Below, one piece after another: positions 24,764 to 34,022 of a stretch of DNA of 64,000 nucleotides (position 1 is the first letter of the stretch; each line of letters starts with the position of its first letter). The DNA comes from CAZMBI01 sp964564675. Its GTDB lineage: Bacteria; Pseudomonadota; Alphaproteobacteria; Rickettsiales; UBA3002. A model generated the notes under the pieces. That model made no database searches. It was not told the origin of the DNA and saw nothing but the letters and a program-made list of their open reading frames with translations. The stretch covers positions 62,001 through 126,000 of the forward strand of contig CAZMBI010000002.1 of the NCBI GenBank assembly GCA_964564675.1, written 5' to 3'. Position numbers and translations under genes: made by a program.

Positions 24764-26905
24764 ATGAATAAGCGGATTGCAGAATGGCTGCTCGCCGAGC
24801 GCGAGCGCTGGGTGCTGTGGCTGCCGGTCGGGCTGATGGCGGGCATGCTGCTGTATTTCGCCTTACCCGTCGAGCCGCAGGCGCATCACCTGCTGCCGCT
24901 GGCCGGGCTGCCCTTTGCCGCACGCTACGGCTTGCGGCGCTGGCTGCCACTTGGCCGGGCGGCGCTGGCGCTGTGTGTGATCGCCGCCGGGCTGGTGTGG
25001 GCAAAGCTGTATACTGACCGTCAGGACGTTACCATGCTTGACCGGGAACTGCGCATCCGTCCGGTGGAAGGCCGCGTGATCGAGGTCAGTGACGTGCCCG
25101 AAGGGCTGCGGCTGATTCTGGATCGGGTCAGCATCGACGGGCTGCCGGCTGCGCAGACACCCACGCGGGTGCGCGTCACCCTGCGCGGGGCGCAGCAGGT
25201 GGTTACCGGCGAGCATATTAATGTGCGCGCCGGACTGCTCTCGCCGGCGGGGCCGGTGATGCCGGGCGGGTTCGACTTTGCCCGCTATTTCTTTTCTCGC
25301 GGTATCGGGGCGGTGGGCTATGCCATTCCGCCGGTGCGCAAATTGACATTCCAGGCTTCCGATGAACAGGCTTCCGATGGCCAGAATGGGGAAGCGGCGC
25401 AACCCGATGCCGGGCGCATGAGCCCCCCGAGCCCGGCGCACTCTCACAGCGGCAGGGAGATTGATATGATGATCACCGCCTTCCGCCAGGCGCTTTCCAC
25501 CCGCATCCGTACGCAGATGGCCGAGCCGGAAGGGGTAGTGGCCGCCGCACTGATGACGGGCGATCGCGCTGGGATTCCGCCCGAAATAAACGCCGCCATG
25601 CGCGATACTAACCTGTCCCATATTCTGGCTATTTCCGGCATGCATATGGCGATTATCAGCGGGCTGGTGTTTGTCGGCATGCGCCTGCTGCTGATTGCCG
25701 TGCCGGTGACGCGTCATCTGCGGCACGGCAAAAAAATCGCGGCCGCCGGCGCGCTGATCGCTGCGGCGTGCTATCTGGTGGTTGCCGGCTTTCCGGTTTC
25801 CGCCGTGCGCGCTTTTATCATGGTGGCGCTGCTGCTGGGGGCCGTGCTCCTTGACCGCGAAGTCACACCCATGCGCTCGCTGATGATCGCGGCGCTTGTC
25901 ATCCTGTTATACAATCCGTTCAGTCCGCTTGATCCGGGTTTCCAGCTGTCCTTCATCGCCACCGCCGCGCTGATTGCCTGGTACGAACGGGTGCGATCTG
26001 CCGCCGACCGTGCTGCAGAACGCGAGCACTATGTGCAGCGCATCATGATTTATGCCGGGGGCATTATGATGACCTCGCTGGTGGCCGAACTGGCCACTAA
26101 TTTTTTCGTGATCTATCATTTCAATCACCTCTCGGTTTACGGCATTCTGGCCAATCTGCTGGCCATGCCGGTGGTGTCATTTCTCATCATGCCGGCGATT
26201 ATCGCCGGCTTTATATTGATGCCGTTCGGTATCGAATATATTGCATTACAACCGCTGGAGTGGGGTATCACATCCATGTTAGCAATCGCGCAATTTTTTG
26301 CCGGTTTTCCTTATGCGCGTATCTATCTGCCGAGCTTTCCCGGCTGGGCGATGGCAGTGATTTCGCTGGGGCTTTTATGGTTAATACTGTGGCGCGAACG
26401 CATGCGCTTCCTCGGGCTTGTTCTGATTGCGCTGGGGCTTTCCAGCTGGCTGCTTCAGGACTTTCCCGACATGCTGATCAGTAAAGATGCAAAGCAGGTT
26501 GCGGCGCGCATAAACGGGCAGTTGCACATGCTCAAAGGGCGTGCTTATGGTTTCATCCCGCAGCAATGGGCGCCGGCGAGTGCGGCGCAGCAATTGCCAT
26601 ACCACAAACCGCAAAACGACCAGTGGCGATGTGATAAACTGGGCTGCATATTTCGCAGTGCAGCATATATTGTTGCGATAGCAAAAGAACATGAGGCGCT
26701 AGTCAAGGATTGCACCAAAGCGGACATAGTTATTGCGCCATTTTACATCGGAGAATGGTGCAGCGCACCATATGTCATTGACCTTGGCGCGCTGCGTGAA
26801 AACGGATCGCACTGGCTGTGGTTCGAAGCGGGCGGAATTCGTCTACAGCATACGTCGGCCGTGCAGGGTGCGCGTCCCTGGAGTGTTCATCAGGGCCTGG
26901 ATTAG
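24764..26905 (+). CDS. comEC: ComEC/Rec2 family competence protein
   Basis: ComEC forms the inner-membrane channel for DNA entry during natural transformation. The 713-residue protein starts with two or three membrane helices, an OB-like DUF4131 region (about 75-190), and then the multi-helix competence domain (about 260-540) with its typical start (TGDRAGIPPEINAAMRDTNLSHILAISGMHMAIISGLVF). The metallo-beta-lactamase domain that some ComEC proteins carry at the C-terminus is absent; about 150 residues of unlike sequence replace it, as in many alphaproteobacterial members. Its stop codon overlaps that of the convergent TraB gene by four bases. Confidence 0.93.
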   Translation: MNKRIAEWLLAERERWVLWLPVGLMAGMLLYFALPVEPQAHHLLPLAGLPFAARYGLRRWLPLGRAALALCVIAAGLVWAKLYTDRQDVTMLDRELRIRPVEGRVIEVSDVPEGLRLILDRVSIDGLPAAQTPTRVRVTLRGAQQVVTGEHINVRAGLLSPAGPVMPGGFDFARYFFSRGIGAVGYAIPPVRKLTFQASDEQASDGQNGEAAQPDAGRMSPPSPAHSHSGREIDMMITAFRQALSTRIRTQMAEPEGVVAAALMTGDRAGIPPEINAAMRDTNLSHILAISGMHMAIISGLVFVGMRLLLIAVPVTRHLRHGKKIAAAGALIAAACYLVVAGFPVSAVRAFIMVALLLGAVLLDREVTPMRSLMIAALVILLYNPFSPLDPGFQLSFIATAALIAWYERVRSAADRAAEREHYVQRIMIYAGGIMMTSLVAELATNFFVIYHFNHLSVYGILANLLAMPVVSFLIMPAIIAGFILMPFGIEYIALQPLEWGITSMLAIAQFFAGFPYARIYLPSFPGWAMAVISLGLLWLILWRERMRFLGLVLIALGLSSWLLQDFPDMLISKDAKQVAARINGQLHMLKGRAYGFIPQQWAPASAAQQLPYHKPQNDQWRCDKLGCIFRSAAYIVAIAKEHEALVKDCTKADIVIAPFYIGEWCSAPYVIDLGALRENGSHWLWFEAGGIRLQHTSAVQGARPWSVHQGLD

Positions 26906-27825
26906 CGTTTGAGTGGATAGACATACCAGCCGGCATCTTCCAGCAAATGCAGGATGCCTGCCTCACCGGGCAGGTGCAGCGCACCGACGGCAATCAGGGT
27001 TGGCTGTTCAAGCGCCGGCAGCACACGTTCGGTCATTGTCCGGTTTCGTTTATCCAGAATGTGTGTTTCAAGATATTCGGCAAGCGCCGGATAATTCTTG
27101 GCCATGGCGACGAACATGTCATCGCTCATCCGCTTGATGGCGTGCAGGTTCTGCGCCATATAATGCATTTTCAGCTCGGTATGCATGACCGTCAGCTGAT
27201 CAACCGTATCCAGTGTCGACTCCAGAAAATGAATCTGGTCCTCGCGCGGCATTCGGTCAAACACGCGGAACTGTTCTTCCAGCGATTCGAGGCCAAACAC
27301 GCGCCGGCCCAACTGCTGCGCAAAGCGCTGCAACTGCTCGTCGACGACCATGCCGTCCGCTTCGGGTGGCGGGTATTGCACCAGCACCGCCAACGCCCAC
27401 GGACGGTAGCGATCGAGGATGTCCGCATCGCCCTGCAGAACAGGGCCGAATTTTTCAACAACCTGGGTAAATAATTCGTCACCTATCATCGACTGCAGTC
27501 CGGGGTGATCGGGCGGCAACATCAGCCAGCTTCGCGCTTTCTGGCGAGCTGAGTCCTCCAGCTTTAGCTCAAGCGCCAGCTGCCGGCTTTTGGTCAGCAC
27601 CTGTTTGACATCATGCACAATGGGCTCAAGGTCCGGTGAGTCGGAATGAAACGTGCCGAATACATAGCTGTCGGGATGTTCGCAATGTTCGATGCGATAC
27701 AGCAGGGCATTAGCGGGGCGCGCGGTGATCGGCGTGTAATTTTGTCGCGGCGCGCAATCGGAATCGGTGAACGCCGTTGCCGGCAGACTGAGCAAACAGG
27801 CCAGCGAAACCATTATTCGCCGCAT
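26902..27825 (-). CDS. TraB/GumN family protein, exported
   Basis: A 307-residue protein with a signal peptide (MRRIMVSLACLLSLPATAF). The mature part shows the TraB/GumN pattern: a repeated GxxH motif, FGTFHSDS near residue 57 and VGALHLPGEAGIL near residue 285, with LESLEEQ and RNRTM in between. Members are thought to be metal-dependent periplasmic or surface hydrolases related to Tiki proteases, but no physiological role is established in bacteria. It begins at the base where DUF599 ends, so it is the last gene of a trpD-trpC-DUF599-TraB unit. It takes the place where lexA, moeA and moaC often lie in this class. Confidence 0.85.
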   Translation of the reverse strand: MRRIMVSLACLLSLPATAFTDSDCAPRQNYTPITARPANALLYRIEHCEHPDSYVFGTFHSDSPDLEPIVHDVKQVLTKSRQLALELKLEDSARQKARSWLMLPPDHPGLQSMIGDELFTQVVEKFGPVLQGDADILDRYRPWALAVLVQYPPPEADGMVVDEQLQRFAQQLGRRVFGLESLEEQFRVFDRMPREDQIHFLESTLDTVDQLTVMHTELKMHYMAQNLHAIKRMSDDMFVAMAKNYPALAEYLETHILDKRNRTMTERVLPALEQPTLIAVGALHLPGEAGILHLLEDAGWYVYPLKR

Positions 27826-28562
27826 CAGCCGTCTCCAAGATCCGCCATATTATTGACTGCGTGCGAACGGAACTCGCGGCGATACAGCACATAGACCACC
27901 AGCGTGCTCAGCGCCATAAACAACACCGGATGTAAAAACCAGCTAGTGGCCGCCAGCCCGAAATAATAGGCGCGCAGACCCATATTGAAATGGCGCCCGG
28001 CATTGGCGATCAGATTGCCGGCCTTAAGCGCGAAATCTTCGTGGGTTTCCGGCTTTTCGCTGGGCATCGGCGCGGCGCCGACCAGAATACAGCAATAGTT
28101 ATACTGGCGTAGCGACCAGGTGAATTTGAAAAAGGCATAGATGAAAATCACCGCCAGGTTGAAGATTTTAACCTCCCACATGAAATGGGTGGTGTTGACC
28201 GCAAAGGGGATGGTTTCGATCATCTTGATGGCGGATTCGCGATAGCCGATCACCGTAACCAGACCGATCAGAATGAAGATGCTGGTATTGGCGAAAAAGG
28301 AAATACTGCGCAGTAAATTACCGACCAGTGAGCCATCAACGATACGGTTGTCGCGCTTTAATATCTGGCGCATCCAGCGCACGCGCATCTGGTCCATAAT
28401 GCGCATGAGGTTGGGCGTGCGGTTATATTGCGTTTCGGCATAAAACGTATAACCCACCCACAAGGCGACAAAAAAGATCAGCGCCAACATGTCGATTAAC
28501 AGCAGATTGGCCCCGCCAAAGGAATAGCTGACACCTAAAATATCAGGGGAGTGGTTGGCCAT
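27825..28562 (-). CDS. DUF599 membrane protein
   Basis: A 245-residue integral membrane protein of the DUF599 family. It has four or five hydrophobic segments (about 20-40, 85-108, 128-150 and 200-228) and the family's RWMRQILKRDNRIVDGSLVGNLLRS loop and NYCCILVGAAP segment. No biochemical function is established. It overlaps the 3' end of trpC by 20 bases and shares its stop/start region with TraB, so all three are translated from one message. The trpC link is by context only. Confidence 0.85.
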   Translation of the reverse strand: MANHSPDILGVSYSFGGANLLLIDMLALIFFVALWVGYTFYAETQYNRTPNLMRIMDQMRVRWMRQILKRDNRIVDGSLVGNLLRSISFFANTSIFILIGLVTVIGYRESAIKMIETIPFAVNTTHFMWEVKIFNLAVIFIYAFFKFTWSLRQYNYCCILVGAAPMPSEKPETHEDFALKAGNLIANAGRHFNMGLRAYYFGLAATSWFLHPVLFMALSTLVVYVLYRREFRSHAVNNMADLGDG

Positions 28563-29349
28563 AAAGCAGCTCGCGGGTTGCCTCGGTTATATTGCGTTGC
28601 AACATTAGCGTTTCCCCGACCAGAAAGCAATGGATATTCTGCGCCCGGAGCTGCGTAATGTCGGCATGGGTGCGGATGCCGCTTTCACTAACGACAACAT
28701 ATTCCGCCGGAATGTGCCCGCGCAATCTTAGGCTGGTGTTAATATCCACCACCAGCGTTTTGAGGTTGCGGTTATTGATGCCGATCAGCGACGTGCGCAA
28801 AGCACCGAGGGCACGTTCGAGCTCAGCTTCGTCATGCACTTCCACCAGCACATCCATATCCAGGTGCAAGGCGGCATCTTCCAGTTCCTGCGTCTGGGCA
28901 TCGCTTAGCGCGGCCATAATCAGCAAAATCGCATCGGCGCCGATCGCCCGCGCTTCGCTGACCTGATAGGTATCGAGCATAAAATCCTTACGCAGCACCG
29001 GCAGGTTGCACGCCGCACGCGCCATGGTCAGATATTCATTATGACCGTGAAAATAGGGTTCATCGGTGAGCACGGAGAGGCATACCGCGCCGCCGCGTTC
29101 ATAATCATGCGCCAGTTGCGGCGGATCGAAATCCTCGCGTATGGCGCCGCGGCTGGGCGAGGCGCGTTTGATTTCCGCAATCAGCGCCGGTTCGTTGCGT
29201 GCCGTATGATCGCTCAGCGCGCGCAGGAAACCGCGCGGCGGGGCGGTGGCCTGAATGCGTTCGCGCAGTGCGTGTTCGGGCATCGCCTGCTTGGTGCGGG
29301 CGATGTGTTCGCGTTTGGCGGCGCAGATTTCGGCTAGTATGTCGGTCAT
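28543..29349 (-). CDS. trpC: Indole-3-glycerol phosphate synthase
   Basis: TrpC closes the indole ring in tryptophan synthesis. The 268-residue TIM-barrel protein has EIKRASPSRG near residue 56, VLRKDFMLDTYQ in the centre and the later INNRNLKTL and VSESGI motifs with catalytic Lys, Glu and phosphate-binding residues. I use the ATG at 29349 (MTDILAEICAAKREHI), the normal start. It follows trpD by 31 bases. It is the single-function form, without fused TrpF. trpE, trpG, trpF, trpB and trpA are not in the window. Confidence 0.97.
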   Translation of the reverse strand: MTDILAEICAAKREHIARTKQAMPEHALRERIQATAPPRGFLRALSDHTARNEPALIAEIKRASPSRGAIREDFDPPQLAHDYERGGAVCLSVLTDEPYFHGHNEYLTMARAACNLPVLRKDFMLDTYQVSEARAIGADAILLIMAALSDAQTQELEDAALHLDMDVLVEVHDEAELERALGALRTSLIGINNRNLKTLVVDINTSLRLRGHIPAEYVVVSESGIRTHADITQLRAQNIHCFLVGETLMLQRNITEATRELLYGQPLP

Positions 29350-29380
29350 ATGGTTAAGAATCGATATTTCGTATGTGGTA

Positions 29381-30388
29381 CTACATCCCATTACTCAGCT
29401 CAACCAGTTGCGCCAGCGTATGTTCCGCCGCGCCACTGTCGATCGCTTCGCCGGCGCGCCGCGCACCGGCTGTCAGATCCTCGGCCGCGCCGGCGATCAC
29501 CAGCGCGGCGGCGGCATTGAGCCGCACCGCCTCGCGATAGGCCGAGGCGGCGCCGGCCAGCAGCTGCCTCAGTGCATCGGCGTTATAGGCGGCGTCTTTG
29601 CCGGCAATGGCCGCCGCCGGATGAGGCGACAGGCCGGCATCGTGCGGGGTTAATCGAAACCGGGTGATCTCGCCTCCTGCCAGCGCGGCGATGTCGGATG
29701 CGTCGCTGATACTCAGCTCGTCCAGTCCCGCACCATGCACCACCCAGGCGGCGTCACTGCCCAGCTGCCGCAGTGCCTCGGCCAGCACCGTCAGCAGGTC
29801 GGGCGCATAGACACCCAGCAGCTGCTGGCGTACACCAGCCGGATTGCACAGCGGCCCGAGCAGGTTAAAGATAGTGCGGGTTTTCAGTTGCCGGCGGACC
29901 GGCGCTACGTGGCGCATGGCGGGGTGAAAATGCGGCGCCGCCAGAAAGCAGATATTGGCCGCCTCCAGACAGCGCGCCAGCCGGGTCTCATCTGCTTCCA
30001 GATTAACGCCCAGCAACGCCAGCACATCGGACGAGCCCGACTGGGAGGACACCGCGCGGTTGCCGTGCTTGACCACCGGCACGCCACAGGCGGCGACCAC
30101 CAGCGCGGCGGCGGTGGAAATGTTCAAGCTGTGGCTGCCGTCGCCCCCGGTGCCGCAGACATCGATCGCGTGCGCGGGCGCTGAAAAACGGCGCATCGCG
30201 GCGCGCATGGCGCGGGCGGCGGCGGCGATTTCGTCGGCGGTCTCGCCTTTTGCCTTCAGCGCCAGTAAAAAGCCGGCCAGTTCTTCGGACGCGGCGTGCC
30301 CGGCGATGATATGGTCAAAGGCTGCGCGCGCCTGTTCGCAGGAAAGGTTCTGGCCGGCGGTGAGTTGTGTGTTGAGCGTACGTAACAT
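29381..30388 (-). CDS. trpD: Anthranilate phosphoribosyltransferase
   Basis: TrpD attaches phosphoribosyl to anthranilate, the second step of tryptophan synthesis. The 335-residue product has the PRPP-binding DVCGTGGDGSHSLNIST segment near residue 78 and the KHGNRAVSSQSGSSDVLALLG segment, both diagnostic. The length is usual. It heads the trpD-trpC-DUF599-TraB unit. The 85-base upstream spacer holds an imperfect inverted pair (GGTTCAGGGT and ACCCTAAACC) around 30410-30450. Confidence 0.97.
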   Translation of the reverse strand: MLRTLNTQLTAGQNLSCEQARAAFDHIIAGHAASEELAGFLLALKAKGETADEIAAAARAMRAAMRRFSAPAHAIDVCGTGGDGSHSLNISTAAALVVAACGVPVVKHGNRAVSSQSGSSDVLALLGVNLEADETRLARCLEAANICFLAAPHFHPAMRHVAPVRRQLKTRTIFNLLGPLCNPAGVRQQLLGVYAPDLLTVLAEALRQLGSDAAWVVHGAGLDELSISDASDIAALAGGEITRFRLTPHDAGLSPHPAAAIAGKDAAYNADALRQLLAGAASAYREAVRLNAAAALVIAGAAEDLTAGARRAGEAIDSGAAEHTLAQLVELSNGM

Positions 30389-30473
30389 AGCGGCAGGGTG
30401 GTGGGTTCAGGGTTTGGTATCAGAATATCGTTTAGCGTACACCCTAAACCTTATACCCCTCCCTCCGTAGCCA

Positions 30474-31511
30474 TCAATTCGGGCTATACGCTTCCACATC
30501 GATCAGGCCGTTGATAATCCGCTCGCGGGTAATCAGCACCTGATCGATCAGATCCTGGCTGATAAGGTGTTTGTTATGCTCATCGACGGCGAAATCCAGC
30601 GCCGATTCTTTAAGCCCCAGCATTTTGATGCCCGGCTCCCAATTGCCCATCTGCGCCTGTTTGAGTGTGTTGAAAATCACTTTATCCACACGCTTGATCA
30701 ACGAGGTCAGCACGTGGCCGGGATAAATGGCGTTTTGGTTGGTATCCACGCCGATAGCGTATTTATTTTCATCGCTTGCGGCGCGCAGCACGCCCAGGCT
30801 GGAGCCGCCGGCAGCGCTGAAAATAACATCAGCGCCATTATTAAACTGCCGCAGCGCAAGGTCATAGGCAATATCGGGCCGGCTCCAGGCTTCCGGCGTA
30901 TCGCCCACCATGTCAATCGTTACATCAATCGTCGGGCGGACGAATTTGGCGCCCTGCAGGTAGCCATAGCCGAAATTGCGGATCAGCGGCACATCCATGC
31001 CGCCGATAAAGCCGACATGGTTGGTCTCGGACGTGTAGGCGGCGATCATGCCCACCAGAAACGCTCCTTCGTGGTCTTTGAAGGTAATCGACTGCACGTT
31101 TTGGTAAACCGGCGGCACCAGCCCGTCGATCACGGTGAAATAGGTATCGGGGAACTCCTCCGCCAGCTTGAGCACCGGAATCACGTTCTGATAGCCCACG
31201 GCAATAATCGGCGAATAGCCTTTTTCTGCCACATTGCGGATAAATTGTGTAGGATCCTCGTTTTCCGGCAGGCGGTATTCGTCAAATTCGATGGAAAGTT
31301 CGCGTTGCGCCCGCTCAGCGCCTTTGCGGGCCATTTCGATGAAGGCGCGGTCATTATCCTGCGAGCCGGTGACATACATCAACGCCGGGCGGAATTCGCG
31401 CTTGGTCCCCACTTTGGGGAATGTCATTTCGGCATGGGTGACAAGCGGGCTCAGCGCTACTGACAGCAGTATCAGAAGGGGTAACACCCCGGTTTTGACA
31501 ATGTCTCTCAC
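30474..31511 (-). CDS. BMP family substrate-binding protein
   Basis: A 345-residue exported protein of the basic membrane protein (BMP/PnrA/Med) family, whose members bind nucleosides or related ligands for ABC import. There is a Sec signal peptide (LLILLSVALSPLVTHAE) without a lipobox cysteine, so it is probably free in the periplasm. The two-lobed periplasmic fold is recognisable from GFIGGMDVPLIRNFGYGYLQGAKF and ADVIFSAAGGSSLGVL. No ABC permease or ATPase gene lies nearby, so the transporter is elsewhere or the protein acts as an independent sensor. It is divergent from the aminopeptidase gene. Confidence 0.85.
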   Translation of the reverse strand: MRDIVKTGVLPLLILLSVALSPLVTHAEMTFPKVGTKREFRPALMYVTGSQDNDRAFIEMARKGAERAQRELSIEFDEYRLPENEDPTQFIRNVAEKGYSPIIAVGYQNVIPVLKLAEEFPDTYFTVIDGLVPPVYQNVQSITFKDHEGAFLVGMIAAYTSETNHVGFIGGMDVPLIRNFGYGYLQGAKFVRPTIDVTIDMVGDTPEAWSRPDIAYDLALRQFNNGADVIFSAAGGSSLGVLRAASDENKYAIGVDTNQNAIYPGHVLTSLIKRVDKVIFNTLKQAQMGNWEPGIKMLGLKESALDFAVDEHNKHLISQDLIDQVLITRERIINGLIDVEAYSPN

Positions 31512-31525
31512 GTTTTTTCCTTTGG

Positions 31526-31539
31526 ACCCTAGCCTCTGA
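31526..31539. repeat. Two phased TYAG heptamers
   Basis: On the minus strand, TCAGAGG is followed directly by CTAGGGT. The pair resembles the TTAGAGG-CTAGCAC start of the tract at 13727. It lies in the divergent spacer between the BMP protein and aminopeptidase P genes. Confidence 0.4.
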
Positions 31540-31585
31540 ACGCGTTATTGTACGATTGAGCGTTTCCGAAGCAAGTGACAATATC

Positions 31586-33388
31586 ATGACGATAGAGGAT
31601 CATATCGACTATTCTCAACGATTGCGTGAATGTGCCACAGCGTTGCCCGATGTAGGGGTTGATGGGTTTATCCAGCCCGTCAACGACCAGTTTCAAAGCG
31701 AATACCCACCGGAATCGGCCAAACGGCTGGAGTGGTTATGCGGCTTCACCGGCTCGGCCGGCACGGTGATCTGCTTCGCTGAGCCGGTCTATGACAAACG
31801 CGGCGCCCTGTTTACCGATGGGCGCTATACCATTCAGGCCGAACAGGAAGTTGCAGGTGAAGACTATCACCGGCTTAACAGTACGCAGCGGCCGGTGGAT
31901 ACCTGGCTGATCGAGGCGGTGCAGGCGGCCGGATATGATCGCTTCATGCTGGGTTTTGACCCGTGGCTGCACAGCGCGGCGCAGATCGCGCGCTGGACGA
32001 AGGCGTTTATCGGCACGCCGGTTGAACTCAAGCCGCTTGATGGCAATCCGATCGATGCGCTGTGGGCGCATCGCCCACCGCCACCTGCGGCGGCGATCAA
32101 GTTGCACCCGGTTGAATATACCGGCGAATCCAGCGTCGATAAATGCGCGCGCCTGGCCGATGCCATCCGCCGGCTAGGCGCTGATGCGGCGCTGCTGGCC
32201 CTGCCCGACGGGGTCAACTGGCTGCTCAATATCCGCGGCGAGGACATCGCCTACAACCCGCTGGCGCTGTGTATGGCGCTGCTAGACGCAAATGGCCGGG
32301 TGACCGTTTTTCTCAATGGCCACAACACCGCCGACGCGGCGTTCGATGAGGCCGTCACGATCAGCAGCATGCAGCAGCTGGAGCAGGAACCGGCGAGCTT
32401 CTTCAAGGCATATCCGCATATCCTGTTTGATCCGGCCACGTCCGCCGAATGGCTACGCATGCAGCTGGAGCAAGCCGGCGTGCAGATCATCGAAGGGCGT
32501 GACCCGACGCTGTTGCCCAAAGCCTGCAAGAACGCTACGGAAATTGCCGGCATCCGCAACGCCCACAGGCGCGACGGGCGGGCGCTCAGCCAGTTTCTGC
32601 AATGGCTCGATGATACCGTCGCCGAGCGCCCGGTCACCGAGTTGGAAACCGAGCAGATGATCAACGATCTGCGCCGCGACATCAGCGGGCCGCTGTATCT
32701 GGGGCCCAGCTTCGCCACCATTGCCGGTTCGGGCGAGCATGGGGCTATCGTGCATTATCGCGCCACCGACGAAAGCGATCGCATCCTGCATAAAAATGAG
32801 TTGTTTTTATTCGACTCCGGCGGGCAATATCTGGACGGCACCACCGATGTCACGCGGACGGTAGTGATCGGCGAGCCCGATGCGGAAATGCGCGAGCATT
32901 TTACACGCGTACTCAAAGGCCATATCGCGATTGCCACGGCGGTCTTTCCCGAAGGCACCACCGGCGCGCAGCTTGACGCCCTGGCGCGCCAATATCTCTG
33001 GGAGGCGGGCTGCGACTACGATCACGGGACGGGCCACGGCGTGGGCGCGTATCTGTGCGTGCATGAAGGTCCGCAGCGCATCTCCAAACGCGGCGGCGAC
33101 GTGGCGCTTGCCCCGGGCATGGTATTATCGAACGAGCCGGGCTATTACCGGCCGGGCGCATACGGTATCCGCATCGAGAACCTGGTTCTGGTGGTGCCGT
33201 CACCCGACTATGACGGGTTTCTGACGTTTGAAACCCTGACCCTGGCGCCGCTGGATACGCGGCTGATCGATGAGTTCATGCTTTCCGAGCGTGAACGCGA
33301 CTGGCTCGGCCAATATCATGCACGCGTTGAAGCCAACATGCTGCATGACTCAGCAGCAGAGCCTGGCGCATTACGACATCTGGCCTAA
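31586..33388 (+). CDS. Xaa-Pro aminopeptidase (aminopeptidase P, M24B)
   Basis: The enzyme removes N-terminal residues that precede proline. The 600-residue form, with two creatinase-type N-terminal domains and a C-terminal pita-bread metallopeptidase domain, is the long eukaryote-like class found in Alphaproteobacteria. The metal ligands are visible: the two Asp in FDSGGQYLDGTTDVTR, His in GTGHGVG, and Glu in SNEPGYY and IRIENL. The ATG at 31586 (MTIEDHIDYSQRL) is preferred over a TTG ten codons upstream. No signal peptide, so it is cytosolic. It stands alone. Confidence 0.94.
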   Translation: MTIEDHIDYSQRLRECATALPDVGVDGFIQPVNDQFQSEYPPESAKRLEWLCGFTGSAGTVICFAEPVYDKRGALFTDGRYTIQAEQEVAGEDYHRLNSTQRPVDTWLIEAVQAAGYDRFMLGFDPWLHSAAQIARWTKAFIGTPVELKPLDGNPIDALWAHRPPPPAAAIKLHPVEYTGESSVDKCARLADAIRRLGADAALLALPDGVNWLLNIRGEDIAYNPLALCMALLDANGRVTVFLNGHNTADAAFDEAVTISSMQQLEQEPASFFKAYPHILFDPATSAEWLRMQLEQAGVQIIEGRDPTLLPKACKNATEIAGIRNAHRRDGRALSQFLQWLDDTVAERPVTELETEQMINDLRRDISGPLYLGPSFATIAGSGEHGAIVHYRATDESDRILHKNELFLFDSGGQYLDGTTDVTRTVVIGEPDAEMREHFTRVLKGHIAIATAVFPEGTTGAQLDALARQYLWEAGCDYDHGTGHGVGAYLCVHEGPQRISKRGGDVALAPGMVLSNEPGYYRPGAYGIRIENLVLVVPSPDYDGFLTFETLTLAPLDTRLIDEFMLSERERDWLGQYHARVEANMLHDSAAEPGALRHLA

Positions 33389-33432
33389 TATTGTGAGACT
33401 GTTGTATCAGTCGGCCCCTGCCCAATTCCGTC

Positions 33433-33452
33433 ATTCCCGCGAAGGCGGGAAT
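33433..33452. repeat. Short palindromic repeat
   Basis: ATTCCCGC (33433-33440) and GCGGGAAT (33445-33452) form an eight-pair hairpin with loop GAAG. It belongs to the GTCATTCCCGC...GCGGGAAT type of dispersed repeat. A second hairpin, CCCGCTT with AAGCGGG (33486-33492 and 33513-33519), follows. They lie after the aminopeptidase gene and could also end its transcript. Confidence 0.6.
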
Positions 33453-33556
33453 CTTGCGAAGTCACGCGCCTACTTGGGTGAACCCCCCGCTTGCGCGAGG
33501 GTGAGGCGCTAAAAGCGGGCTTATGCAATGGTCTCATTGTGCTTTGATGTGCATCG

Positions 33557-33844
33557 TTAGCGCCCTCGCGGCGGGTTGTGCCTTAGCAGATGGCATAACG
33601 GCAGGCGCATCAGCCGGGTGACGGCTTCGACCATGGCATGTTCCACCGTCTGCGGTCTCGGGCGACAGGCCGGGCGGCGTCCGGCGCGGCAGTCACAGAT
33701 CTGGCACGGTTCGGCCCGGGCGGCGCGCTGCGGGTAATCGGCGCAGACGAAATAATCCGTCGTGCAGCAGGGCGGATCGTAGCGCGGTTCGGCGGCCAGC
33801 GCGTCGGCGCTGAAGAATAACACCAGTAGAGCGAGCACGGACAT
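33557..33844 (-). CDS. Possible small secreted Cys-rich protein
   Basis: The 95-residue frame begins with a convincing signal peptide (MSVLALLVLFFSADALAAEP). Eight cysteines in the mature part (PPCCTT, FVCADY, PCQICDC, ACRP, LPLCH) would suit disulphide bonds or metal binding in the periplasm. No family is recognised. There is no good ribosome-binding site, and the region is bounded by repeats, so this could be spurious. The signal peptide and cysteine pattern make it worth listing. Confidence 0.4.
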   Translation of the reverse strand: MSVLALLVLFFSADALAAEPRYDPPCCTTDYFVCADYPQRAARAEPCQICDCRAGRRPACRPRPQTVEHAMVEAVTRLMRLPLCHLLRHNPPRGR

Positions 33845-33932
33845 ATATCCATATTACGCGACGCGGCGCGGCAAAGTCAAAGCGTCACGGTGCATGTGCT
33901 AATGCCGTGGAAACCCTGCATTTATACGGTCA

Positions 33933-33994
33933 TTGTCATCAATCTGTCATCATTCCGTCACGCAGGTGTCATGCTGCCGTGCAACAATGATACA
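33933..33994 (+). promoter_or_regulatory. Four-repeat Pho-type box with promoter
   Basis: Four direct repeats sit at exact 11-bp spacing: TTGTCAT (33933), CTGTCAT (33944), CCGTCAC (33955) and GTGTCAT (33966). This is the tandem PhoB-box layout. GTGTCA at 33966-33971 would be the -35 element, followed after 17 bp by GATACA (33989-33994) as -10. The first gene starts at 34023 with GGAGG upstream. It is the strongest of the four boxes in the window. Confidence 0.75.
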
Positions 33995-34022
33995 TTGCCA
34001 CCAGTGGGATGGAGGATCACGC

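Noticed and set aside
30683..30691. Second perfect TTATCCACA inside the BMP gene
   Set aside because: It lies within a conserved coding region, isolated from other boxes, so it is most simply a chance match.
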